Of a stretch of DNA of 64,000 nt, positions 19,067-27,541 are shown one piece after another (the stretch's first letter is position 1; every line of letters starts with the position of its first letter). Origin of the DNA: Mycobacterium sp. D16R12. Its GTDB lineage: Bacteria > Actinomycetota > Actinomycetes > Mycobacteriales > Mycobacteriaceae. The DNA lies in NCBI RefSeq assembly GCF_002013465.1, contig NZ_MAFC01000026.1:62001-126000 (forward strand), read 5' to 3'. A model generated the notes under the pieces. The model was not told the DNA's origin. It made no database searches and saw nothing but the letters and a program-made list of their open reading frames with translations. Both the position numbers and the translations under genes were made by a program.

Positions 19067-20253
19067 GCCATAGCCGAAGCCAACGGTCCGAACAGCTCGT
19101 GGTTGATCTGCTCCTGCGGGATCCCGAGAGACACCAGATCTTCGTTGACGGCCGACATGAACGGCCGGGGACCGCAGACGAACACCGTGGATAGCCTGTT
19201 GAGCGGCAGTCGGTGCAGGCTCATGCGACCGATACCGTGCGCGGGAAGCTCCACATGTGCCCGTTCGTACCACGTGTGCAGCCGGCCGGCGGGCAGTCGG
19301 CCCACGAGATCTGCCAACTCGTGTCGGTAAGCGTGCGCGGCGGCCGACTGATCGGCGTGCAGAACCACGACCTCTCGTGGCGACTGCGTGGCTACGAGCT
19401 CTTGCAGCATCCCCATGATCGGCGTGCAGCCGATACCGGCGGATACCAGAACCAACGGATCCGTCGAATCGTCGAGCGTGAACTCGCCCATAGGTAGTGA
19501 GACTCGCAACTGCTGCCCCTCGAAGACGTTGTCGTAGATGAAGTTCGACACCTCTCCCGCAGGAGTACCGCCACCACTGATTCGCTTGACGGCAATACGC
19601 CAGTGACCCTCGTGAGCGCCACGCGACAAACTGTATTGACGAATCTGCCTGGCCCCATCCGGCAACGTGACCTGTACCGATATGTACTGCCCCGGAAGGA
19701 AACTCGGCAGATCGCCACCTTCCCCACGCAACTCGAACCCGGCCACATCCGCCGATTCCAGCTGGCGGCGCTCCACCGTGACCTGCTGCCATACGTCACC
19801 CGGCGCAACCCCCGCGGCTCCGTACAACGCCTTCTCCCGCGCGATCAATTCATCGGCCATGAGCCAGTAGAACTCGCTCCAGGCCTTCGCAACCTCTTCG
19901 GTCACCGCGGCCCCCAGCACCTCCGCGATGGCGGCGAACAGATGCTCGTAGACGATCGGATACTGCTCGGCAACAATTCCCAACGAGGCATGCTTGTGAG
20001 CAATCCTGTCGAGCACCGAATCATACTGGGCACCTTTGCCTTCCAGTACAAGACCGGCGAATGAAGCGATGGACGCGGCGAGTGCCTTCGGCTGCTCCCC
20101 CGCCGCTTGATTGCCGCGGTTGAACAGATCGCGAAGCAGCTCGGGGTGCGCTACGAACAGCTTGGAGTAGAACAACGGTGTGATCTCGTCGATCGCCCCC
20201 GCCACTGCGGGGAGGGTTTGACGGATGACTGCCAGCGACTCTGCAGATAGCAC
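19063..20253 (-). CDS. hmp: Flavohemoprotein, nitric oxide dioxygenase
   Basis: 396 residues: globin domain (about 1-135; proximal His in RIAHKHASLGI, distal-side Tyr in FYSKLF), FAD-binding domain (FLPGQYISVQV; RQYSLSRG) and NAD(P)H domain (LVLVSAGIGCTPIMGMLQ; FVCGPRPFM). It oxidises NO to nitrate. The GTG at 20251-20253 (VLSAESLAVIRQTLPAVAGA) has a GGAAG element upstream and starts 4 bp after nsrR. Regulation by NO through the adjacent NsrR is strongly suggested. Confidence 0.94.
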   Translation of the reverse strand: MLSAESLAVIRQTLPAVAGAIDEITPLFYSKLFVAHPELLRDLFNRGNQAAGEQPKALAASIASFAGLVLEGKGAQYDSVLDRIAHKHASLGIVAEQYPIVYEHLFAAIAEVLGAAVTEEVAKAWSEFYWLMADELIAREKALYGAAGVAPGDVWQQVTVERRQLESADVAGFELRGEGGDLPSFLPGQYISVQVTLPDGARQIRQYSLSRGAHEGHWRIAVKRISGGGTPAGEVSNFIYDNVFEGQQLRVSLPMGEFTLDDSTDPLVLVSAGIGCTPIMGMLQELVATQSPREVVVLHADQSAAAHAYRHELADLVGRLPAGRLHTWYERAHVELPAHGIGRMSLHRLPLNRLSTVFVCGPRPFMSAVNEDLVSLGIPQEQINHELFGPLASAMA

Positions 20254-20257
20254 GTGA

Positions 20258-20671
20258 CTACTTCCTTTCCATTGTTGGACGGGCGATTTCGGCCACAGTC
20301 CACTGATCGAGGTCGGCGAAGAATGCCTCTTGCGCCGAGCGAAGAGCGTCGCGCAGGCGACAGGTGCGCCGGAGCGGACAAGGGACGGCCCCCTCGCAGT
20401 CGATGACCTCGCCGTTGCGCTCCAATGTGCGAACCAGCGATCCCACCCGACGGTCAAGTCCGCCTTGTGTGATGCACACTCCCCCGCGGCGTCCGCGGGT
20501 GGATTCAATCGCGCCTATTTCCGAAAGCCGGGCAACGACTTTCGTAGCATGCGTGTACGGCACGCAAAGTTGGACGGCAAGATCACCGGTGTGCAGCTGA
20601 GCGCCCGGCCCCTCGGCGGCCAGCCGCATGACAATGCGCAGACCCAGGTCGGTGAATCGCGTCAGTTGCAC
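20258..20671 (-). CDS. nsrR: Rrf2-family NO-sensing repressor NsrR
   Basis: 137-residue winged-helix regulator (MQLTRFTDLGLRIVMRLAAE; VPYTHATKVVARLSEIGAIE; RGRRGGVCI). The Cys spacing CEGAVPCPLRRTC (C-x5-C-x5-C, about residues 93-105) is exactly that of the Fe-S cluster ligands of characterised NsrR. GTG start at 20669-20671 lies inside a large inverted repeat, consistent with autoregulation. Transcribed with hmp 4 bp downstream. Confidence 0.92.
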   Translation of the reverse strand: MQLTRFTDLGLRIVMRLAAEGPGAQLHTGDLAVQLCVPYTHATKVVARLSEIGAIESTRGRRGGVCITQGGLDRRVGSLVRTLERNGEVIDCEGAVPCPLRRTCRLRDALRSAQEAFFADLDQWTVAEIARPTMERK

Positions 20672-20702
20672 ATAACTTGTATATGAGATGCAAGTTATGT
20701 GC
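20668..20702. promoter_or_regulatory. NsrR-type operator
   Basis: Perfect 12-bp inverted repeat GCACATAACTTG / CAAGTTATGTGC separated by 11 bp. Read as an 11-1-11 element (20674-20696), the arms AACTTGTATAT and AACTTGCATCT agree at 9 of 11 positions, the geometry of known NsrR sites. It covers the nsrR start codon and ends 39 bp from the nusA stop. Confidence 0.75.
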
Positions 20703-20740
20703 CGATAGGGACTTTGGTCAGTACCTAGCGCTACTCGGTG

Positions 20741-21736
20741 CTAGTTTTCGGAATCTGCGTCACTTCTGATGTCGATGCGCCATCCGGTGAGACGGGCCGC
20801 AAGGCGGGCGTTCTGCCCCTCCTTGCCGATCGCCAGAGACAGCTGGAAATCGGGGACGATGACGCGGGCAGCTTTACCCGCCTCATCGATGACCGATACC
20901 GATACCACCTTGGCCGGTGAGAGCGCGTTCGCGACGAACCGCGCGGGATCCGGGTCGTAATCGATGATGTCGATCTTCTCGCCGGCGAGCTCGCTCATCA
21001 CATTGCGCACCCGCTGCCCCATCGGCCCGATGCAGGCACCCTTGGCGTTGAGTCCGGAAACCTTCGAGGCCACCGCAATCTTGGAGCGGTGGCCCGCCTC
21101 ACGGGCGACCGCGACGATCTCCACGGAGCCGTCGTGGATCTCCGGCACCTCCAGTGAAAACAGCTTGCGCACCAGGTTCGGGTGCGTGCGCGACAGGGTG
21201 ATCAACGGCTCGCGTGCACCTCGGGATACACCAACGACATAGCAGCGCAGCCGATCTCCGTGGCGGTAGTCCTCGCCGGGCACCTGCTCGGCAGCCGGGA
21301 TGACACCCTCGGATCCCTTTGTCTCGCTACCCATGCGGACCACGACAAGTCCCCGCGCATTGGCTCGAGCGTCGCGCTGGATCACTCCGCCGACGATCTC
21401 GCCCTCGCGCGTGGAGAACTCACCGAACTTGTGCTCGTTCTCCGCATCACGCACGCCCTGCTGGAACACCTGCCGTGCGGTGGTGGCTGCGATACGGCCG
21501 AATCCCTCAGGCGTGGCATCCCATTCGGTGATGAGATTGCCGTCCTCGTCGGTCTCGCGGGCCAGCACGCGGACCACACCCGTCTTGCGATCGAGTTCGA
21601 TACGCGCATTGGGCTCATGCCCATCGGTGTGCCGGTAGGCCGTCAATAGCGCCGATTTGATGATGTCAATCGCCTCGTCGACGGTGATGCCCTTATCGGC
21701 AGCCATCAGGTTTACCGCTGCGGGATCGATGTTCAT
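20741..21736 (-). CDS. nusA: Transcription termination/antitermination factor NusA
   Basis: 331-residue RNA polymerase-binding protein: N-terminal domain (MNIDPAAVNLMAADKGITVD), S1 domain (GEIVGGVIQRDARANARGLV), KH1 (REAGHRSKIAVAS; GACIGPMGQRVRNVMSEL) and KH2 (IVPDFQLSLAIGKEGQNARL). It lacks the C-terminal acidic repeats of enterobacterial NusA, as is usual in actinobacteria. It overlaps rimP by 4 nt. Downstream genes of the operon are displaced by the nsrR-hmp cassette. Confidence 0.97.
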   Translation of the reverse strand: MNIDPAAVNLMAADKGITVDEAIDIIKSALLTAYRHTDGHEPNARIELDRKTGVVRVLARETDEDGNLITEWDATPEGFGRIAATTARQVFQQGVRDAENEHKFGEFSTREGEIVGGVIQRDARANARGLVVVRMGSETKGSEGVIPAAEQVPGEDYRHGDRLRCYVVGVSRGAREPLITLSRTHPNLVRKLFSLEVPEIHDGSVEIVAVAREAGHRSKIAVASKVSGLNAKGACIGPMGQRVRNVMSELAGEKIDIIDYDPDPARFVANALSPAKVVSVSVIDEAGKAARVIVPDFQLSLAIGKEGQNARLAARLTGWRIDIRSDADSEN

Positions 21737-22260
21737 GCGCCACCTCCAGTTTCGGCTGCCCCAGCCAGATTGAGTTCCTGCGGGTTGGGCGTTGTGAACT
21801 CCACCTGCACGACTGCACTCTCGATATCGGAGAACGCGAGATCACGGACGGTCCAGCCGGTGCCCTTGACCGGTTTACGCACCACCACTTGTATTCCGTC
21901 ATCGTTCGCGATGCCGATGCGGCCGAGCAGATCCTCACCATCGGCGAGGCGAATCTGCGCCAGCCGGCCGTGTGCACGTCGAAAATGCACGGGAGTGGTC
22001 AGCGGACGATCGACACCAGGTGTGGTGATTTCCAGGTCGTAGGTCTCCCAGTCGGTGTCGGCCTCGTCCAAGAATGCCGATGCGGTGCGACTCAGCGCGG
22101 CGACCGCGTCCAAGTCCACCGGAGTGTCCGAGTCGACCACGACCGTGATGCGTGCGGGAACCGTCGCTTCGTTGACGACGACACTCTCGATCTCGACGCC
22201 TGACCGGGAGAACTCGGGAGCGAGCAGCTCGATCACCTGGTCATCGGATGGCAGCCCCAT
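21733..22260 (-). CDS. rimP: Ribosome maturation factor RimP
   Basis: 175-residue 30S assembly factor with N-terminal domain (QVIELLAPEFSRSGVEIESV), the junction LEITTPGVDRPLTTPVHF typical of RimP, and a C-terminal SH3-like domain (GRLAQIRLADGEDLLGRIG). First gene of the leftward operon; the 141-bp gap upstream, shared with a divergent gene, must contain its promoter. Confidence 0.95.
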   Translation of the reverse strand: MGLPSDDQVIELLAPEFSRSGVEIESVVVNEATVPARITVVVDSDTPVDLDAVAALSRTASAFLDEADTDWETYDLEITTPGVDRPLTTPVHFRRAHGRLAQIRLADGEDLLGRIGIANDDGIQVVVRKPVKGTGWTVRDLAFSDIESAVVQVEFTTPNPQELNLAGAAETGGGA

Positions 22261-22401
22261 GGCGTTTGTGGCTCCTCATCTTGAGTTGTCGGGCGGTTCA
22301 GCTTGCACACACTAGCCGGGACTCTCGTCCTGACCAGCACTCCACCTTACGCCCGGCGAGGGCTGTCATGCGCCAACCGCACACACTGGCAGGATGGGCG
22401 A

Positions 22402-22872
22402 ATGCTCAGAAGCCTGTCGCGCCGCGACCTGTTGATCGGCGGCGCCGCACTCGGCGTTGCCGTCGTGGCCGCCGCATGCCAGCAGACACCTGACGCCAAA
22501 CCCGAGGTGGACGACCTGCTCATCCAGATCGACCTCGCTCAGCGCGATGCCACATCGGCGGCCGCAGCGGCAACCGCCAATGCCGAGCTGGCACCCGCGC
22601 TGACGGCCGTCGCAGCAATCCGCCGCGCGCACGGTGTCGCATTGACCAAGGAGCTCGCCCGCATCCCGGGCGCGACCACGACCACGCCGCCGTCCAGCAC
22701 CACCACATCGCCGGCATCACCACCACCACAGCTCGAGCAGATCAAGACTCAACTCAAGGACTCATCGAAATCGGCGATGGACCTGGCAACGAAACAGAGC
22801 GGATACCGCGCCGGCCTGCTGGCCTCGATCAGCGCCTCGTGCGCCTCTGCGGCCGAGGTTGATCTGCCATGA
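22402..22872 (+). CDS. Tat-signal lipoprotein, Ala-rich
   Basis: 156 residues. N-terminus MLRSLSRRDLLIGGAALGVA carries a twin-arginine motif (SRRDLL) and then a lipobox VAAAC with Cys at about 30, so it is probably a Tat-exported lipoprotein. The rest is Ala-rich helical with a Thr/Ser/Pro linker (TTTTPPSSTTTSPASPPP) before a final amphipathic helix. Position beside rimP and its coupling to the ferritin-like gene match M. tuberculosis Rv2843-Rv2844. Function unknown. Confidence 0.82.
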   Translation: MLRSLSRRDLLIGGAALGVAVVAAACQQTPDAKPEVDDLLIQIDLAQRDATSAAAAATANAELAPALTAVAAIRRAHGVALTKELARIPGATTTTPPSSTTTSPASPPPQLEQIKTQLKDSSKSAMDLATKQSGYRAGLLASISASCASAAEVDLP

Positions 22873-23339
22873 CAACAACCGAACCCACACCGCAGCCGGC
22901 CTCATCTGCCGACGACACCGCGCTGGCCGATGCCCTGGCGAATGAGCACGCTGCCATTTATGCGTACGGACTGGTGTCGGCACACTCGGTGCCCGACAAC
23001 AACTGGCTGGTCACCGAGTGCCTCATCGAGCACCGGCTATGCCGTGAGGAATGCATCGCCAAGCTGCGTGGCCGTTCGGTGGCCGCGCCGGTGGCCGCTG
23101 CCGGCTACAAGACTCCGTTCCCGGTGAGCACCCCCGCCGACGCCACCAAGCTGGCGCTGCAGGTCGAGGCGGACACAGCGGCGCGCTGGCGCGCTGTCGC
23201 CGAACTCGGCGACAACGGTGACGATCGTGGGTTCGCGGTGCGGATGCTCACCGAGAGCGCAATCCGCGCGGCGCGGTGGCGGGTGACCGCCGACATCACG
23301 CCCGCCAGTATCGCGTTCCCGGGAGGGACCGAAACCTAG
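22869..23339 (+). CDS. Ferritin-like DUF4439 protein
   Basis: 156-residue four-helix protein (DALANEHAAIYAYGLVSAHS; LIEHRLCREECIAKL; ALQVEADTAARWRAVAELG) assignable to DUF4439, a ferritin-like family with Glu/His residues but no proven metal chemistry. It overlaps the preceding lipoprotein by 4 nt and the convergent SRPBCC gene by 4 nt. Orthologue by position of Rv2844. Confidence 0.85.
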   Translation: MTTTEPTPQPASSADDTALADALANEHAAIYAYGLVSAHSVPDNNWLVTECLIEHRLCREECIAKLRGRSVAAPVAAAGYKTPFPVSTPADATKLALQVEADTAARWRAVAELGDNGDDRGFAVRMLTESAIRAARWRVTADITPASIAFPGGTET

Positions 23340-23818
23340 GCGAAGTGTTTCTGGGTGTCGGTGATCAGACCGGACAGCCCGCGACGGATCACCGGCTTGA
23401 GATGGCGGGCAAAGCCCAGGGACGGCTCGATGAAGAAGCTCCAGGTGAACAGCGAACCCGTCGCGGTGCCCACCACCTCGTAGAGCTCACCGAACCGTTT
23501 GGTGCCCGGGAAGGTCGCCGTCTCGACGGTGAACGCGTTGCGGTATCGCTCGGGGCTCTCCTCCCACACAATGAACCGCTCGTTGACGGCGGCACCAGGA
23601 AGTGCGAGCTTGGCGGTGCGGGTGGAGCCCACACCCCGCGGCTCCGGCGAAGTCCAGCCGATCTTGTTGATGGCCTTGCACCAGTGCAGCGGGCTTTCAC
23701 CATTGAGTTCGGCCCACACCGTCGCCGCATCCTTGGGCAGCGGGGTCGAGAAGGTATACACGAAATCGCTTGTGTCAAAATCACTTTCGGCCAATGGGGC
23801 AAGCTTAAAAGACGGCAT
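23336..23818 (-). CDS. SRPBCC (polyketide cyclase-like) family protein
   Basis: 160 residues with the START/Bet v1-like layout: FSTPLPKDAATVWAELNGES at the start, GVGSTRTAKLALPGAAVNER in the middle strands and a long C-terminal helix (FFIEPSLGFARHLKPVIRRG). Such proteins bind hydrophobic ligands; the ligand is unknown here. Ends tail-to-tail with the DUF4439 gene and begins 2 bp after the proS stop, so probably shares the proS transcript. Confidence 0.82.
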   Translation of the reverse strand: MPSFKLAPLAESDFDTSDFVYTFSTPLPKDAATVWAELNGESPLHWCKAINKIGWTSPEPRGVGSTRTAKLALPGAAVNERFIVWEESPERYRNAFTVETATFPGTKRFGELYEVVGTATGSLFTWSFFIEPSLGFARHLKPVIRRGLSGLITDTQKHFA

Positions 23819-23820
23819 GT

Positions 23821-25578
23821 CTATACCTTATCGCCTACCGAAATCGCCTCCGTGACGGACGTCACCGCGTCGGCCACCGCAATGGACTGCGCCTCGCCCG
23901 TGAATCGGTTGCGCAGCTCGAGGGTCCCATCGGCCCAACCGCGGCCGATCACCACGATCCAGGGCACACCGAGCAGCTCGGCGTCCTTGAACTTGACACC
24001 CGGAGAGGCGGTGCGGTCATCGAGAAGCACCTCATGACCCAACCGATCCAGGTCGGCGGCCAGCGCCTCGGCCCCTGCCCGCGCGGCCTCGTCCTTGTTG
24101 GCGATGACGACGTGCACGTCGAACGGCGATACCGCAGCGGGCCAGCGCAGCCCGAGCTCGTCGTGCTGCTGCTCGGCGACGACGGCCACTAGCCGCGAGA
24201 CGCCGACACCGTAGGAGCCCTGGGTGAGCCGCACCGGTTTGCCGTTCTCGCCGAGCACGTCGACGGTGAATGCGTCGGTGTACTTGCGGCCCAACTGGAA
24301 AATGTGGCCGATCTCGATCCCGCGTGCCGACACCAACTGCCCGGCACCGTCGGGCGAGGGGTCACCGTCGCGCACCTCGGCGGCCTCGATGGTGCCGTCG
24401 GGGGTGAAATCGCGACCGGCGACGAGGTTGACCACGTGCTTGCCGGGTTCATCGGCACCGGTGATCCAGCTGGTGCCCTCCACGATCCGCGGATCGACGA
24501 GGTACCGCACACCGTTGGCGATCAATCCCTTCGGCCCGATGTAGCCGCGCACCAGGAACGGATGCTTGGCGAAGTCGGCGTCACCGATCAGCTCGTACTC
24601 GGCGGGCTCCAGCGCGGCGCCGAGGCGCTTGTCGTCAATCTCACGATCCCCGGGGACGCCGACGGCGAGCAGCTCCCACTCACCACCGGGCTGACGCACC
24701 TTCAGCAGAATGTTCTTGAGAGTGTCGGCCGCCGTCACAGGCCTGCCGAGATCGGCGGAATTCGCCCAGTCCACCAGGGTCGCGATGGTCGGCGTGTCAC
24801 CCGTCTCATGCACGACGGCTTCGGGAAGTCCCTCGACGGGCCGCGCCGGCGGTGCAGGTGTGATGACCGCCTCGACATTGGCGGCGTATCCGGATTCCAC
24901 GCATCGCACGAAAGTGTCTTCCCCGGTGGGGCTTTCGGCGAGGAACTCCTCGGATGCACTACCGCCCATGGCTCCCGAGGTGGCCGCCACAATCACATAG
25001 TCCAGACCCAGTCGGCCGAATATGCGTTGATACGCCTCGCGGTGCGCGTGATAGGCCGTCTTGAGCCCGTCATCGGAGGTATCGAAGGAGTACGAGTCCT
25101 TCATGACGAATTCGCGCCCGCGCAGAATGCCCGCACGCGGACGCGCCTCGTCCCGGTACTTCGTCTGGACCTGGTAGAGGATGACCGGGAAATCCTTGTA
25201 GGAGCTGTACTCCCCCTTCACGGTGAGCGCGAAGAGCTCCTCGTGGGTGGGGCCGAGCATCATGTCGACACCGCGCCGATCCTTGAGCCGGAACAGCGAA
25301 TCGCCGTACTCGGTCCACCGGTTCGTGGTCTCATACGGTGCGCGCGGAAGCAGAGCGGGCAGCAGGATCTCCTGGCCACCAATGGCATTCATCTCTTCGC
25401 GGACGATGTTCTCGATCTTGCGGAGGACCCGAAGACCGAGCGGTAGCCAGCTGTAGACACCCGGCGCAATGGGGCGCACGTAGCCCGCGCGGATGAGCAG
25501 CTTGTGGCTGGGAACCTCGGCGTCGGCCGGGTCGTCGCGCAGCGTGCGTACAAAAAGCTCGGAAAGTCGGGTAATCAC
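23821..25578 (-). CDS. proS: Prolyl-tRNA synthetase
   Basis: 585-residue class II synthetase of the bacterial type with an editing (INS) domain between motifs 2 and 3. Visible: LIRAGYVRPIAPGVYSWLPL (motif 1 region), TKYRDEARPRAGILRGREF (motif 2), SGAMGGSASEEFLA (INS domain), SYGVGVSRLVAVVAEQ (motif 3) and a C-terminal anticodon-binding domain (VHVVIANKDEAARAG). GTG at 25576-25578 (VITRLSELF) matches the M. tuberculosis start; the longer frame upstream is not conserved. Confidence 0.96.
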   Translation of the reverse strand: MITRLSELFVRTLRDDPADAEVPSHKLLIRAGYVRPIAPGVYSWLPLGLRVLRKIENIVREEMNAIGGQEILLPALLPRAPYETTNRWTEYGDSLFRLKDRRGVDMMLGPTHEELFALTVKGEYSSYKDFPVILYQVQTKYRDEARPRAGILRGREFVMKDSYSFDTSDDGLKTAYHAHREAYQRIFGRLGLDYVIVAATSGAMGGSASEEFLAESPTGEDTFVRCVESGYAANVEAVITPAPPARPVEGLPEAVVHETGDTPTIATLVDWANSADLGRPVTAADTLKNILLKVRQPGGEWELLAVGVPGDREIDDKRLGAALEPAEYELIGDADFAKHPFLVRGYIGPKGLIANGVRYLVDPRIVEGTSWITGADEPGKHVVNLVAGRDFTPDGTIEAAEVRDGDPSPDGAGQLVSARGIEIGHIFQLGRKYTDAFTVDVLGENGKPVRLTQGSYGVGVSRLVAVVAEQQHDELGLRWPAAVSPFDVHVVIANKDEAARAGAEALAADLDRLGHEVLLDDRTASPGVKFKDAELLGVPWIVVIGRGWADGTLELRNRFTGEAQSIAVADAVTSVTEAISVGDKV

Positions 25579-25630
25579 GGTTGCACAGCATATCGGCGCG
25601 CCGCCCGGGCCTCCGGCTAGCATCGAGCGC

Positions 25631-25990
25631 ATGCGTGCGTGGGCGATCATTCCGGCGGTGGCGATGTTCGGCCTGGGAGTCGCGGCACCGGCCGACGCTG
25701 CCCCGGCCACGGTCAAGTACTCGTTGTCGGCCATCGGAATCGGCAATGCCGACTTCACCGTGTCCTACCAAGACGGGAATCAGCTCCGGGAGGAGTCGGG
25801 ACACACGTTCGCCGGGTATTACTGGGAGCGCACGGTGAAACTCACCGGAGCCCCGCCGGTTCTTCGAGTGACCGCAGCCGGACCTGCGAGTGTGTTCCGG
25901 ATGTCCTGTCACATCACGGTCAATGACGGCATTCCCGTCACCAACGGACTGTTGTTCCGCGCTGGGGACTACACCCCGCAGGACTGCTAG
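25631..25990 (+). CDS. Secreted MmpS-like beta-sandwich protein
   Basis: 119 residues. Signal peptide MRAWAIIPAVAMFGLGVAAP with an Ala-x-Ala cleavage site (ADAA), then a small domain (TVKYSLSAIGIGNADFTVSY; YYWERTVKL; VFRMSCHITVNDGIPV; ending TPQDC). The YxLxxxG...CxItVND pattern and terminal Cys resemble the periplasmic domain of MmpS proteins, but there is no TM anchor. Function inferred only as a periplasmic binding or accessory protein. Overlaps the convergent efpA stop by 4 nt. Confidence 0.75.
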   Translation: MRAWAIIPAVAMFGLGVAAPADAAPATVKYSLSAIGIGNADFTVSYQDGNQLREESGHTFAGYYWERTVKLTGAPPVLRVTAAGPASVFRMSCHITVNDGIPVTNGLLFRAGDYTPQDC

Positions 25991-27504
25991 GCAGGCTGCT
26001 CTTCGTCCAGGCCCTGGTCGTGCGCGGACTGCGCCTTCTGCGCATGGGCGACGTCGGCAGCGGTGTAGCTGATGAACAACGCTGCCACCCCCACCAGCAC
26101 GGCCGTTCCGGCAATCCACAGCAGGCCGTACGTATAGCCGTGGTCGAGGGCGTGCAACTGCGCTTGGTTCATGTTCTGCACGGGCCCCTTGGCGCCGCCC
26201 AGGTACAGCGTGCGCGAGGTGATGATCGCCTGGATGATCACCAGAACAATTGGGCCACCCAGGTTTTGCAGCATGAGAGAAATGGCGGACAGCGGCCCGA
26301 TGCGGTCGGCGTCCACGCCGGTGATGGCCGACAAGATCACGGGCACCACGATGGTGCCGATCCCGAGTCCACCGACGAAAATAAGCGTCGCGAAATCCGG
26401 GAAGTAATCGATGGCCCGATCAACCGTCGAGCCGTACAACATGGCCGCGAACACCACGACACCGCCGCACAGGATCAGCACCCGAGGCGCCATGCGCGTG
26501 ACGAGTTGCGAAGACAGCGCCAGGCCAATCCCCATGCCGACAACGAAGGGAATGGCAGAGACTCCGGTTCGCAGCGGGCTGTATTTCATCAGGTCCTGCA
26601 TGTACAGGCCGATGGTGATGGTCAGGGTGAAGAGCACCCCGCCGGCCATGAAAATCGCCGCAAAGGTGGCAACCCGATTGCGGTCCTTGAACAGGCTAAG
26701 CGGCAACACCGGGTTCTCCGCGGTGCGTTCGACGATCAGGAATGCGATCAGAAGCACGGCGGCGACGACCAGCGACACGATCGTGTAGGGGGAATCCCAT
26801 CCGCGGTCGGGACCCTGGGTGAAGCCGAAGACCGCGGCGGTACAGCCGAGTGTGGCCAGTACCGATCCCGTGACGTCCAGCTTCATCGGTTCGCGTTCGG
26901 TCTCGGACAGTGATCGCACGGCGAGGTAGATCATCAGCGCACCGGCGGGCACATTGATAAGGAAGGCCAGACGCCAGGACACCTCGGCCAGCGCACCGCC
27001 GACGATCAGTCCGGCGATGGAACCCACGCCCGTCATGGCACCGAACACCGCGACGGCAGCGGTACGCAGCGGCCCCTTGGGGAAGGTGGTCGCCACCAAT
27101 GCCAGCGCCGTGGGAGATGCGATGGCCGCACCAACACCCTGGATGAGACGGAAGACGGCCAGTCCGATGTCCTCCTGCGCGAGACCCACCCCGATGGAGG
27201 CGAGGGTGAACAACGCGATGCCGCCGATGAAGACCCGCTTACGGCCGAAGGTGTCACCGAGGCGTCCGCCGAGCAGCATCAGCCCGCCGAAGGACAGCAT
27301 GTACGCGGTGATGACCCAGCTTCGGGTGGCATCGTTGAGGTGCAGCTCGGCCTGAATCTTGGGCAGCGTGACGACCGCGATGGTGCCGTCCATGGTGGCC
27401 AGGAACTGCATACCGGCGATCGCGATGACGGCGTACAGGTAGTGCCGGGACGGTAGAAGTTCTCGCGCCTTTTGAGTGAGCTGCTCGACGCTGAGGGCAG
27501 GCAT
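25987..27504 (-). CDS. efpA: MFS multidrug efflux pump EfpA
   Basis: 505-residue major facilitator of the 14-TM (DHA2) type. Motifs: FLATMDGTIAVVTLPKIQAE (motif D region), GGRLGDTFGRKRVF (motif A), RLIQGVGAAIASPTALAL and a matching second half. Nearly the same arrangement as M. tuberculosis EfpA, including the synteny with cysG. It exports drugs and probably lipids in relatives. The start at ATG 27504 is favoured over GTG 27513 by an AAGGTG element 6 bp upstream. Confidence 0.93.
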   Translation of the reverse strand: MPALSVEQLTQKARELLPSRHYLYAVIAIAGMQFLATMDGTIAVVTLPKIQAELHLNDATRSWVITAYMLSFGGLMLLGGRLGDTFGRKRVFIGGIALFTLASIGVGLAQEDIGLAVFRLIQGVGAAIASPTALALVATTFPKGPLRTAAVAVFGAMTGVGSIAGLIVGGALAEVSWRLAFLINVPAGALMIYLAVRSLSETEREPMKLDVTGSVLATLGCTAAVFGFTQGPDRGWDSPYTIVSLVVAAVLLIAFLIVERTAENPVLPLSLFKDRNRVATFAAIFMAGGVLFTLTITIGLYMQDLMKYSPLRTGVSAIPFVVGMGIGLALSSQLVTRMAPRVLILCGGVVVFAAMLYGSTVDRAIDYFPDFATLIFVGGLGIGTIVVPVILSAITGVDADRIGPLSAISLMLQNLGGPIVLVIIQAIITSRTLYLGGAKGPVQNMNQAQLHALDHGYTYGLLWIAGTAVLVGVAALFISYTAADVAHAQKAQSAHDQGLDEEQPA

Positions 27505-27541
27505 GGAGCACACCTTACCGTCCTCTTAACGTGGCCTTAGG

